DNA of 64,000 nucleotides from Selenomonas sp. TAMA-11512 (GTDB lineage: Bacteria > Bacillota > Negativicutes > Selenomonadales > Selenomonadaceae), in NCBI RefSeq assembly GCF_037076525.1, contig NZ_AP029018.1, forward strand, positions 1,823,001 to 1,887,000, read 5' to 3'. The first letter of the stretch is position 1. Every line of letters starts with the position of its first letter. Positions 1 to 8,082 of this stretch are shown here, in pieces. The notes below the pieces were generated by a model that was given only the letters and a program-made list of their open reading frames with translations, made no database searches and was not told where the DNA came from. A program made the translations under genes and the position numbers.

Positions 1-857
1 CGCTGCGGCTCCTCTTTCTTCGCCTTCTGATACAGGGTAATCTTTCCTTCCGTCTCCTTGTGCGCATCGAAATCCGCCAGACGCTCTTTTGCGTATTCGA
101 TGTCGAGAAGGCGTCCCGCCGCGTCGAGCCCGGGCATATCCTCCTTAAGCTTCCAAATGGCGGAGAAGCTTCCGCTCTCCGCTTGAAAGTTCGCCTTGAT
201 GCCGTAGTGCGACACGCTCTTGAAATTTTCTATTTCACGCTCTCGGCGCACGACAAGCGCCAGTGTCGGCGTCTTGACACGGCCGACAGGCAGCACGAGC
301 TTCGCGTGCCCGCCGCGCTGCGCCGCCAGCGTATAGGCGCGCGAGAGATTCATCCCGATGAGCCAGTCCGCTCTTGCTCTCGCGAGTGCCGACTGCTTCA
401 GGGGATGAAATACATCGTTGTCCTGCATGGAGGACAGCGCTTTTCGGATGCTCATCTCATCAAGTGCATTGAGGAGCAGGCGCTTCACGGGACGCTCGTT
501 GTGCAGATAGTCCAGGATTTCATCGATGAGGAGCTGCCCCTCGCGATCCGGATCACCCGCATGGACGATTTCGTCCGCTTTCTGCATGAGCCCGGCAATG
601 AGGCGAAACTGCTTCTCCGACGACTTCACTATGACAAGCCGCCACGAAGCGGGAACGATGGGAAGATCCTCCGCGCGCCAGCGTCCATAGCGCTCATCGT
701 ACTCCTCCGGCTCCGCCTGCCGCAGGATATGTCCGAAGGCCCACGTGACGATGCCTTCCCCCGTCTCCAGGTAGCCGTCATGACGCCGCACGGGTCCCTT
801 TAAGCACTTGGCAATCTCCGCTCCCATGGACGGCTTCTCCGCAATAAATAAACGCAC
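1..857 (-). CDS. topB: DNA topoisomerase III, N-terminal part (runs off the left edge)
   Basis: Type IA topoisomerase that relaxes or decatenates DNA through a transient 5'-phosphotyrosine link. About 285 residues are visible. They begin VRLFIAEKPSMGAEIAK, the start of the TOPRIM domain, followed by HAGDPDREGQLLIDE with the metal-binding DPD motif and the DPDREGQ signature typical of TopB. The segment LPVGRVKTPTLALVVRRE also fits this family. The active-site tyrosine would lie beyond the edge. I chose the GTG at 857 because a purine-rich GAGGTGATGAG precedes it and the nearby ATG is in another frame. It follows the ppx-like gene on the same strand after about 50 bp, so the two may be co-transcribed. 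Confidence 0.93.
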   Translation of the reverse strand, partial: MRLFIAEKPSMGAEIAKCLKGPVRRHDGYLETGEGIVTWAFGHILRQAEPEEYDERYGRWRAEDLPIVPASWRLVIVKSSEKQFRLIAGLMQKADEIVHAGDPDREGQLLIDEILDYLHNERPVKRLLLNALDEMSIRKALSSMQDNDVFHPLKQSALARARADWLIGMNLSRAYTLAAQRGGHAKLVLPVGRVKTPTLALVVRREREIENFKSVSHYGIKANFQAESGSFSAIWKLKEDMPGLDAAGRLLDIEYAKERLADFDAHKETEGKITLYQKAKKEEPQ

Positions 858-908
858 CTCATCACCTCACTTTCAACGCCGTCTTATATATACGCACAAA
901 GCGCTCCG

Positions 909-2441
909 TCAATCCCACACAACGACCAACGGCTTCCCCATCTCTGCCTTGCACTGTTTCGCGACGGACTGAATTTCCAGGTCAGCCGCTCTATGATTGT
1001 GTTTTCCGTCCTTTGTGAGGAGATGCAGGACGACGGCATCTGCCCGCTCCTCCGCCTCCAGCCTTTCGACGAAGCCCTCGTATGTTACGTCGGCGGCCTC
1101 CGCAATCGCAAGCAACAAGGAAAGCCGACGCACCGTCTTCCACTCCTCCTGCGAAAGCATCATAGAATAGCGGTAGGATCGCACCGTCTTGTTGCTGATG
1201 CCATGATGGAAGCCGGCAATGTAGGCTGCCATCAGCTGTTCTCTGTGTGTCATGCCGTAAAGCGGCGCATGCCCGATGATGAACGCGGAATGTCGCGCAT
1301 GGTCATAGTAGTTGATGATTTTCCCCGCATCGTGCAGCCATGCCGCAATCGACAGGATTTCCCCGGCTCGCTTGTCCGCCCCGTGGAGCTTCGGCAGCTG
1401 CTCAAACAGGGAGCCGGTCAGACGATGAACGAGCTCCAGATGTCCCATGCGTCGATTCGTGCGCAGAAGATAGTTCTGCACGGAGAAGTTCAGCACATCT
1501 TCAACGACGGGCGACCCGTTCCCGTATTTTTCTCCATAGTATTCATAAAAAGCACCGTCTCGAAGGCCGCAGCCGGAGACGATGATATCTCGTCCTCCGC
1601 TGAACCGCAGCAGCGCGCGGATGATCGCCGCGCCGCCGGCAATGATATCCGCGCGCTCAGGAGAGAGCCCTCTGATTTTCTTGCGGCTGCCATAGGAGGA
1701 CTTGATGAGCGCCTGATACGTATCATTGAACCGATTGTAAGGGATGACATAATTATGGATTCGGGAGAGCTGATACCTGACTTTGGACATATCCATTTTG
1801 GCGAGGGTTCGCACGGTTCCGCCGACGCCTATAACGGGAAGCCTCTTCCCTTTCGCCCACGGAATCGACTCTTTAAACGCCCTTTCGATAAACTTCGTGC
1901 ACTTCTCCATGTCCACCGGCGTGACAGTTCCATGGAGTGCAAACTGATCCGTCAGCGTCACGGTGCCGATGGGCACGGAGACGGACTTTTCAATCCTGCG
2001 ATCGCGCACAAGCGAGACTTCGATGGATGCTCCGCCAAGGTCAAACTGGATGTAGTCGTCCGCTGCAATTGTATTGACAACGCCTAAATAGCCGAGGTAT
2101 GCTTCGCGTTCTCCCGAGATGACCTCGACTTCAATGCCTGTCTCTTCCCGGATGCGTCGAATGAAGGCATCCCCATCCTTCGCACTTCTGGCAGCCGCCG
2201 TTGCCACGGCAATGACGTGGTCGACTTCCATCACCTTGATCAAGTCGCTGTATACACGCAGGCATTCAACGGCGCGCTCCACCCCCTCGAGATTCAGGCG
2301 ACCGGTCCTGCGCATTCCCTTGCCCAAACGAATCGCTTCGTTCTGCTGATACTGCAGGGAAAAGGATGCATTGTCCTCAATCCGCATGACCATGAATCGA
2401 ATTGAATTTGATCCCATATCTATGACAGCAACATGTTCCAT
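909..2441 (-). CDS. ppx: Ppx/GppA family exopolyphosphatase with C-terminal HD domain
   Basis: Hydrolyses inorganic polyphosphate and/or pppGpp in the cytoplasm. The 510-residue protein opens with the sugar-kinase/HSP70-type phosphate loop DMGSNSIRF (about residues 8-16). FDLGGASIEV (about 133-142) is the second nucleotide/phosphate loop. Near residue 367 AWLHDAGK gives the HD motif of the C-terminal helical domain found in long Ppx proteins. Length fits the two-domain type. An intact ISLre2-type element sits about 110 bp upstream, just beyond the likely promoter. Whether the enzyme prefers polyphosphate or pppGpp cannot be decided from sequence. Confidence 0.9.
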   Translation of the reverse strand: MEHVAVIDMGSNSIRFMVMRIEDNASFSLQYQQNEAIRLGKGMRRTGRLNLEGVERAVECLRVYSDLIKVMEVDHVIAVATAAARSAKDGDAFIRRIREETGIEVEVISGEREAYLGYLGVVNTIAADDYIQFDLGGASIEVSLVRDRRIEKSVSVPIGTVTLTDQFALHGTVTPVDMEKCTKFIERAFKESIPWAKGKRLPVIGVGGTVRTLAKMDMSKVRYQLSRIHNYVIPYNRFNDTYQALIKSSYGSRKKIRGLSPERADIIAGGAAIIRALLRFSGGRDIIVSGCGLRDGAFYEYYGEKYGNGSPVVEDVLNFSVQNYLLRTNRRMGHLELVHRLTGSLFEQLPKLHGADKRAGEILSIAAWLHDAGKIINYYDHARHSAFIIGHAPLYGMTHREQLMAAYIAGFHHGISNKTVRSYRYSMMLSQEEWKTVRRLSLLLAIAEAADVTYEGFVERLEAEERADAVVLHLLTKDGKHNHRAADLEIQSVAKQCKAEMGKPLVVVWD

Positions 2442-2496
2442 GACGGTCCCCCCGTACAGCTTTCGACACGCAGAAGTGCGTTTTCCGGCTGCATCC

Positions 2497-2537
2497 TATA
2501 CTGTTTTCAGTATATCACAGATTCGCCTTTCTGGCGA
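2497..2537 (-). promoter_or_regulatory. Candidate ppx promoter with an overlapping palindrome
   Basis: On the minus strand TGATATACT is an extended -10 (2509-2514). A recognisable TTGACA is not at the expected distance. The -10 is part of TATACTG-TTTT-CAGTATA (2497-2514), an inverted repeat with 7-bp arms that could be a repressor site. The ISLre2-type element ends at 2554, so it abuts this promoter without breaking it. Confidence 0.45.
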
Positions 2538-2553
2538 AGGAAATAACTGTAAT

Positions 2554-4121
2554 GTATGTGTCAAGATTTTCTCGGTGGTGAGTTTTCACCCTTGATGTGT
2601 CTGCCTTCGTGGCATAGCCTTTTTTTGCCTCTAAGCAAAGCATTTGGACAAATGTCCAATTCCACTGCTCATCGGCGCACTTACTGTAATCCTCCCATGT
2701 CGGACCCCGTCATACGTCGTCCTCTTGCTTCTTTTCAATGCCTCTCGCACGGCTCCGCGGAAGTCTCTTCCTGCCTTCGCATTGAACCACTCCGCCTTCG
2801 CCGCCATGGCCTCTCGCAGATCACCGTTCTTCAATCCAGTGATGATCTTTACCATCGCTTCGCCACCGGCTCGACTCCATCGTCTGCCTTGCTTCTTCAT
2901 CCGGTAGCTGTAGAGCCTATGGTTGCTTTCACACGTCCCCAAAAGCTTCCTGTATTCCCCGATCCCTCGTTCTTCCAAGCCGGCAAGGTATATCCAGTTT
3001 CTTTCTATGTACTTTCGAAGAAGCTCCACTTGTTCCGTTTGTCGCTCATCTTGGGACATAGATTCCACGGTATCCAATACTAGGCCCACTTCCTCGCGTT
3101 CATGGGTATACAGCGCTTTGTATAGTTTCTTGTATAGGGTCGAATTCGCCCATAAAAGGCGTTCTCTGCATTTTCTTTGTACGTGGTACCAATCCAGAAA
3201 GTGCTCATGCCGGCCGACGCTTCCAAGGATTTCTTCAAAGACGCCGCAGGTGTAACCGGCACCTCCATCACTGTTGCTCAGAACCAGGGTATGGGTTAGA
3301 TCATAGTGGCTCCCCAGATAGTGCAGCAGACTCTCTTTGGCTTTCTCGTGATCGAGATTCGCTACATAGTGGGTGCCAATAAGGGTACGACGGTTGCCGT
3401 TTTCTTGTACGCCTTCGGCGATTTGGAATCGATGGAGCTCGAGCTGTTTCTTATTCTGCCCGTGCAGCATGAGTCCATCCCCTTCGATGTAGAGAACTTC
3501 CGGTCGGCGCAGTTCTGTCTCTTCCATGGGATCGGTGCTTTCCTGCAATTTCTCCCAAGCACCATAGGTTTCTCCTACTCGTCTCACGACATGTGCAACT
3601 TGTTGGTGGCTTATCGTGACGGGACTCAGCAGGTTGACGACAGCGGCTGTATCACGGTAGACGCTCTTGGCTGCAATACAGGCAATAACGTATTCCAAAT
3701 AGGCGGTGTATCTCCGGTAAGGGCGAATACCCACTTCTTTGTCCAAGGGGTATATACTGGCTTCTCCTTCTTTTTTCATGCGCCTGCGACGGATTTGAAT
3801 CGTTCCGTAGCTTGCTTGCACGCACCGTGCATCAAGCCGTTCCACGTGCCAGCCTTTGGCTGCGTATCGCTTTGCCAGTTCTTTGTCAATTCGTTCGAAT
3901 GCCTCACTAACTGCACGGCATATCAGGGTTTCAAAGTAACTGCGCAGTTGTTCTTCTTGGGAGATATTGTCTTTTGTACCCTTTATTATTTCCAGGATTT
4001 CTGTTACAATAGTTTCCATAAGAGACCTTCCTTCTTGTGTATTCGCCTCGTTAGCATACACTTTAGGGTACTGGTCTCTTTCTCTTTTTGCAACCCCCTC
4101 CGAGAACTATTTTACACTTAC
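2554..4121 (-). mobile_element. ISLre2-family insertion sequence, copy 1 (complete, 1568 bp)
   Basis: Both ends can be fixed because the element is flanked by a perfect 9-bp direct repeat AACTGTAAT (2545-2553 and 4122-4130). Its imperfect 22-bp terminal inverted repeats match at 16 positions; one starts GTAAGTGTAAAATAG and the other GTATGTGTCAAGATT, and both end TTCTCGG. Copy 2 (36400-37967) has exactly the same length and ends. The only gene is the transposase. The element inserted right at the 3' end of a group II intron remnant. Confidence 0.95.
2631..4019 (-). CDS. ISLre2-family transposase (UPF0236 type)
   Basis: Transposase of the surrounding IS. The start METIVTEI at 4019 has AGAAGGAAGG 6-7 nt upstream; the longer reading frame to 4061 begins inside the terminal region and has no such site. 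Family-typical segments are YIEGDGLMLHGQ, LSNSDGGAGYTCGVFEE and FLDWYHVQRKC; the acidic residues in the first two are probably catalytic (inference). It differs from copy 2 by only a few residues (T versus I near the N-terminus; WFNAKAG versus LFNEKVG near the C-terminus), which points to recent transposition. The frame is intact. Confidence 0.93.
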   Translation of the reverse strand: METIVTEILEIIKGTKDNISQEEQLRSYFETLICRAVSEAFERIDKELAKRYAAKGWHVERLDARCVQASYGTIQIRRRRMKKEGEASIYPLDKEVGIRPYRRYTAYLEYVIACIAAKSVYRDTAAVVNLLSPVTISHQQVAHVVRRVGETYGAWEKLQESTDPMEETELRRPEVLYIEGDGLMLHGQNKKQLELHRFQIAEGVQENGNRRTLIGTHYVANLDHEKAKESLLHYLGSHYDLTHTLVLSNSDGGAGYTCGVFEEILGSVGRHEHFLDWYHVQRKCRERLLWANSTLYKKLYKALYTHEREEVGLVLDTVESMSQDERQTEQVELLRKYIERNWIYLAGLEERGIGEYRKLLGTCESNHRLYSYRMKKQGRRWSRAGGEAMVKIITGLKNGDLREAMAAKAEWFNAKAGRDFRGAVREALKRSKRTTYDGVRHGRITVSAPMSSGIGHLSKCFA

Positions 4122-4128
4122 AACTGTA

Positions 4129-4940
4129 ATCGAGTAGGAGGCGGTGATTAGCCGCCGTCCTCTCACACCACCGTGCATACCGTTCGGTACACGGCGGTTT
4201 CAATAGGTTGCATGTACGGACTGATATGCCTCGGCTAAATCATAAAAGCCGAAGCGTATCAGTCTTTCGGCTGTACACGGCTCCTTTCCTCCCATATCCG
4301 ACGGAACGACCTTGACGCTCCCTCATATCTTTCGTGTTCCGCACTATCCTTTTGCGGGCAGCCCTTTTCTTCCAGGTTTTCTGCCATTTCCGGTCGCTCC
4401 TCCTTTCCCGGTTGTACTCGGATTCACCTACGGATTCTACCCTTCACCTCTCGGCTAATATGGCCTCTGCTGACTTCTGCATATTCAGCACAGCCTCTCA
4501 GCTGTGGTTGCCCTTTTCAGGGCGTTCTATGCAGACCTCCCCGGGTACCACACGTTTCTTTCCCTCCATCTACCTGCCGCATCTACCACCGTTGGTTCCG
4601 TGTAGCTATGGGACTTCGACCTGTTACGCGGCCTTATCCCCAACGATAGCCTCTTATGCGGTTCCTGTTCGTCAGGCCGGAGGTTTGCCGCCGACTTCCT
4701 TTAGGGAATCACTGATAAAATGAGGTCTCCCGGATTTGCACAGATGCGCTGCATCTATCTAGGAGACAAACCGGAGGCGTAGCGGTGCTACGTCGAGGAT
4801 TTGTCGACAATGAGGACAGTGCAGATGTGTAAAGATGGGTGGCTGAATTTATCAGTGATTCCTTAGATCTCGCCTCACGACGAACACCCTTGTCTTTGGC
4901 TATGTCTTTTCCTCTACCGGGCAGACTCCGGTCTTTCACC
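4129..4940 (-). mobile_element. Group II intron remnant with large internal deletion, split by a MITE
   Basis: Read on the minus strand, 4940-4866 carries a domain I-like segment (GGTGAAAGACCGGAGTCTG) that continues after the MITE as AAGGAAGTCGGCGGCAAACC. Then comes a short ORF start, MAENLEEKGCPQKDSAEH, typical of the N-terminus of an intron-encoded LtrA-like reverse transcriptase. It jumps straight to the extreme C-terminus, FGFYDLAEAYQSVHATY-stop (about 4210-4265). Nearly the whole RT/maturase is deleted. The 3' end has the domain V/VI-like hairpins and CCTCCTACTCGAT. Removing the MITE and one TTAG restores a continuous intron sequence. It cannot be mobile by itself. Confidence 0.8.
4705..4862. 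mobile_element. MITE copy 1 (158 bp, IS5-type ends)
   Basis: Non-coding element with 15-bp terminal inverted repeat GGAATCACTGATAAA at both ends and perfect 4-bp direct repeat TTAG (4701-4704 and 4863-4866). The core holds a hairpin: GACAAACC pairs with GGATTTGTC and CGTAGC pairs with GCTACG around the loop GGT. It is inserted in the group II intron remnant. Copies 2-4 are at 7583, 47429 and 55981. Confidence 0.88.
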
Positions 4941-4949
4941 AATCATGAC

Positions 4950-5135
4950 CACCCGTCAAACGGGTGGTTTGCTCGCCCCTGTAAGGGGCAGTTACCAGCC
5001 AGCGTCTAAAGGCGCTGGCTTTCACTACGTTCAAGCCAGATTGCTCTTGACCCGTCACTGCCCTTAAAAGGGCTCGTACTACTTGCTGGGGCTGTTGCAC
5101 GAAGGCAAATTTTGTCTTCGTGCAACATTCCATTT
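4950..5135 (-). repeat. Tandem hairpin array resembling an IS200/IS605 right end
   Basis: Five short stem-loops lie head to tail: ACCACCC/GGGTGGT, GCCCC/GGGGC, AGCCAGCG/CGCTGGCT, GCCCTT/AAGGGC and GTTGCACGAAG/CTTCGTGCAAC. Such arrays mark the right end of IS200/IS605 elements, where the omega-RNA scaffold of TnpB elements is encoded. No tnpB is present. A tnpA N-terminal fragment on the same strand at 6384 could be the left part of the same dead element. The assignment is inference from structure. Confidence 0.45.
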
Positions 5136-5202
5136 TTCATGTAAACGCATCATTTCCGTAAAAGTACAGCAAAAAAGGAAAGACCTACTAAAATAGGGCA
5201 AC

Positions 5203-5237
5203 AGAACAAGGGCGATCTCTGTACTCGCCCTTGTTCT
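5203..5237. terminator. Hairpin terminator 3' of the IS1182 fragment
   Basis: AGAACAAGGGCGA pairs perfectly with TCGCCCTTGTTCT around a 9-nt loop. It lies just downstream (minus strand) of the IS1182-type fragment. Confidence 0.6.
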
Positions 5238-5267
5238 TCTGCCTTTATTGGTTTTATATCCCTTGTC

Positions 5268-5840
5268 CTACGCCGCTTCCTTTATCGCGACAAGATGCCG
5301 CCCCACCGTGTCTCGCTGTATCTTTTCATGCAGCCGTAAGATGTTGTGCGCAAGTGCCAGCAGGACCGTTTCCCCTAAGACGCTCTCTCGTCCCCTCGTC
5401 AGAAAACGTCGGAATCTGAAGTTCTCCTTGATCTGTGCAAAGGCTCCCTCCGCCTGTATGCTTCGGTTCATACGCAAGAGGACTCCCTCCGGGATGAGAA
5501 TCCGTCCAAGGTTTTCCTCCCGCTCACGCTGAAAGACTTTGCTCACTTCCAGCCGTTTTACCCGTTCCTCCAAGGGTATCTTGCTGTGGTTGCCGTGGAT
5601 GCACTCTACCTTCCGTTCGCATCCCCTGCACTCCGCACACGCATAGAGCGTCTTTTCACTGATGTATCCGCCCGCACTCTTTGAACTGCGTGTGCCCACT
5701 GCACTGAGCCGTTTCCCTCGGCGCACAGGTAGGCGTCCTCTTCTGCAAGATACGTCATGTTCTCACGCCGCCCGATGTCCTTCTTCCACTTGCGTTTCTT
5801 ACTCTGCTCGTAGTTGTTCGGCTTGATGTAGGTTTCCTGG
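5268..5840 (-). pseudogene. IS1182-family transposase, C-terminal fragment, frameshifted
   Basis: The minus-strand reading QETYIKPNNYEQSKKRKW, DIGRRENMTYLAEEDAYLC, then (after a frameshift near 5710) GYISEKTLYACAECRGCERK, IPLEERVKRLEVSKVF and MNRSIQAEGAFAQIKENF is the classic C-terminal half of IS1182 transposases, with the zinc-ribbon-like cysteines and the RSIQAEG segment holding the last catalytic glutamate. The N-terminal half is missing and is replaced directly by an unrelated transposase fragment. It is not functional. Confidence 0.85.
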
Positions 5841-6240
5841 ATGCTGTTTTGGTGTCGGTGCGTGACGGACGCAAGCCAAGACGGATAAGTACGCGGTAGA
5901 GCGAGCCCGGGTGGCGTTGATAGCCTTTGTGCATTTTGAGTTTACCATATATTTCTCCGACGGAAATATGCGGGTTGCGCCTATGGAGGTTACGAATCCA
6001 AGACAGTTCCTCTTCGGTATGTGCGTTTGGGTGTTGTGTGTGGGGGCGATGGGATTTATCCATCAAGGATTCCGGCGTGCCGTCATAGGCTTTATTCCAA
6101 CGCATAAGAGAGGCTTTGGAAATTTTGTAGAGACGGCAGACGAAGGGGATATCCTTTTCCTGGCGATAGCGACGGACGGCATGGATGCGGGTCTTAAGTT
6201 CATGTGGCAGATATCGTTTGATGTGTGTTATACTGGACAT
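5841..6240 (-). pseudogene. IS481/IS3-like transposase, N-terminal helix-turn-helix fragment
   Basis: From MSSITHIKRYLPHELKTR the frame encodes a helix-turn-helix pair (VCRLYKISKASLMRWNKAYDG, with LMDKSHRPHTQHPNAHT) and the start of an HTH_29-like region (ISVGEIYGKLKMHKGY). It runs to about RLGLRPSRTD and then enters sequence that belongs, in another frame, to the IS1182 fragment. The DDE catalytic domain is absent. The junction near 5840 is a chimera of two dead elements. Confidence 0.7.
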
Positions 6241-6324
6241 GGCGATGAAACCTCCTTGGTCATGTTGTGGTTGCTAAACACATTCTAAGGGATTTCATCG
6301 CTTTTGTATATCCTGCCCGGTCTC

Positions 6325-6670
6325 ACCAATGTGATACTTGCATAACCACTTTGTGTGCGATAAACTATTAGCTTTCTGTGCCATAAGCACCTTTCCTTTC
6401 TGTATACTGGCTTGAACAACCTTAGTATACTACGTGGAAAGGTGCTTTTGGTATAACCGTTTGTCTTCCACCCGCATAGCAGGTGGCTTATTGTGTCGCA
6501 TGCTTTCCATGCGACACTGGGTCACGACCCATAGTTAGAATCGTGCGCGCCGGGCGCACTGAAAAACCTCCGCCGAGATTACTCCCGTTGGAGGTTCAAC
6601 CTTTAAGCATACTTTTCATAACACCATTTTACCACGTCAACACTGGAACTCAAGAGAATTTTAGTGACGT
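6325..6670 (-). pseudogene. IS200/IS605 tnpA N-terminal fragment with its hairpin-rich left region
   Basis: An ATG at 6384 on the minus strand opens MAQKANSLSHTKWLCKYHI, the signature N-terminus of IS200-type Y1 transposases, which breaks off at about 6325. Upstream, AGCACCTTTCC pairs with GGAAAGGTGCT across the start region, as in IS200 leaders that hide the tnpA ribosome site. Further stem-loops follow (CCACCCGC/GCAGGTGG, GTGTCGCATG/CATGCGACAC, GTGCGC/GCGCAC, CCTCC/GGAGG) up to about 6600. The catalytic HUH and tyrosine motifs are lost. No other gene is seen in 6290-6730. Confidence 0.7.
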
Positions 6671-6732
6671 CTTTTTGCGTGATTTCAAAACAGCTTTAAT
6701 GGCTGGGACGAACTTCGTTACATTAGTGTTCA

Positions 6733-7582
6733 GGAATCGCTGATAAATTCCCATATTGCACGTCCCTGCGTTGCAGTTACAATAAAGGAAACAAGAGCAG
6801 GACGAGGAAGTGAGGCAACATCATGGTACAGCAGACCTTTACGGATATGGAATACGCAAACCGTAAGAGAACAACGCGGCGCAAAGCCTTTCTGGATACG
6901 ATGGAATCCCTCATTCCTTAGAACGAATGGATGAAACTCATTGCACCGTTCTACGTCCAGAAAAAGCGCGGCAGGAAACTGATCCCGCTTGAGACAATGC
7001 TGCGTATGTACTTCCTGCAGAACTGGTTCGGCCTGTCAGGAGGGGATCGAGGATGCCATCTACGACAGCTACGCCATGAAACACCTTCTGCGGATCGGCT
7101 TTTGCAGAGCCCCCATGCCACGACACTCCTTCACTTCCGCCATCTGCTGAAAAAGCACGACATCACACGCAAGATTTTTGATGACGTGAAACAGCGACTG
7201 GATGCCTCAGAGCTCATCATGCACGTTGGTACAATCGTTGACGCAACCATCATTCATGCACCAAGTTCGACCAAGAATGCCACGACGTCTCATGACCCTA
7301 AAATGCACTCCACTAAGAAGGAGAATCAATGCGGCTTCGGCATGAAGATCCATTCTGGCATGGATGCGCAAGCGGACTACGTCTATACAATCATAGCGAC
7401 AGCCTCCAACGTGCACGACATCGCGCAGACACATGCCCTGATCCGCGAGGACGATCATATTGTCTATGGGAATTCGGGGTATCTTGGCATGGAAAAACGT
7501 GCGGAAATCCGAGAGCATCTCACTCTTTCCAACATAGACTATCACTATTCCATATTCCGAAATTCGCGTGCACGACACTTCA
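6733..7582 (+). pseudogene. IS5-family transposase, inactivated copy
   Basis: The element starts with the inverted repeat GGAATCGCTGATAAATT at 6733. The coding frame opens near 6823 (MVQQTFTDMEYANRKR) and is typical IS5: FLDTMESLIP, LETMLRMYFLQNWF, IVDATIIHAPSS. Damage: an in-frame TAG after SLIP (6918; TGG in the copy at 10394-10773), a +1/-1 frameshift pair between about 7040 and 7125, and AAT for GAT in the second catalytic motif (YGNSGYLG instead of YGDSGYLG). The C-terminus is cut by MITE copy 2. The terminal repeat is the same as that of the MITEs, so this family is the likely source of the transposase that moved them. Confidence 0.85.
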
Positions 7583-7741
7583 GGAAGCACTGATAAATTC
7601 AGCCACCCATCTTCACCCGTCTGCGCAGTCCTCTCGTCGTCGACAAATCCTCGATGTAGCACGCTACACCTACGGTTTGTCTCCTAGATAGATACAGTGC
7701 CTCTGTGCAAATCCGGATGACCTCATTTTATCAGCGATTCC
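7583..7741. mobile_element. MITE copy 2 (159 bp)
   Basis: Ends are GGAAGCACTGATAAATTC and (inverted) GGAATCGCTGATAAAATG, flanked by the direct repeat TTCA on both sides. The core hairpin, read on the minus strand, has GACAAACC/GGATTTGTC and TGTAGC/GCTACA. It separates a truncated IS5 gene from a truncated ISL3 gene. Confidence 0.85.
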
Positions 7742-7962
7742 TTCAGATTCTGTATCACGCTGTTCATTCCTTTGATCACTGCGTTTGTATACATGTACTT
7801 GAAGTAGTTCAAAATTTTATTACAGTACCCTCGCACAAGCCGCACAAAGTCCTTCATCGGCGTCAAGCGGCTGTGCATCATCCAACGAGAAAGACGGTCT
7901 AGTCTTTTTGCTGATACTGGTTTCATAGATTTCCCGTAGGGCAATCCGCATCCTATAGGCAT
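7742..7962 (-). pseudogene. ISL3-family (IS204/IS1165-like) transposase fragment
   Basis: The minus-strand frame RLDRLSRWMMHSRLTPMKDF, then KILNYFKYMYTNAVIKGMNSVIQNLK, matches the C-terminal region of ISL3 transposases, where TNA-EG-N precedes the last helix. Both ends are missing, the 3' end being cut by MITE copy 2. No gene is seen between 7963 and 8082. Confidence 0.7.
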
Positions 7963-8082
7963 TCCCGTACACAGGTGTTTCTTGCAAAGAGCAGCCTTCT
8001 TTTTACTACAATTTGCCTGCGGATCAGCTAGCTCTGATTATCTGCTATTTTTCAGCGATTCTTTCTTATGTTTTCTCAATGT

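Noticed and set aside
3306-4151. Plus-strand open frame opposite the ISLre2-type transposase (repeated at the second copy)
   Set aside because: It is the antisense reading of an intact transposase and has no ribosome site.
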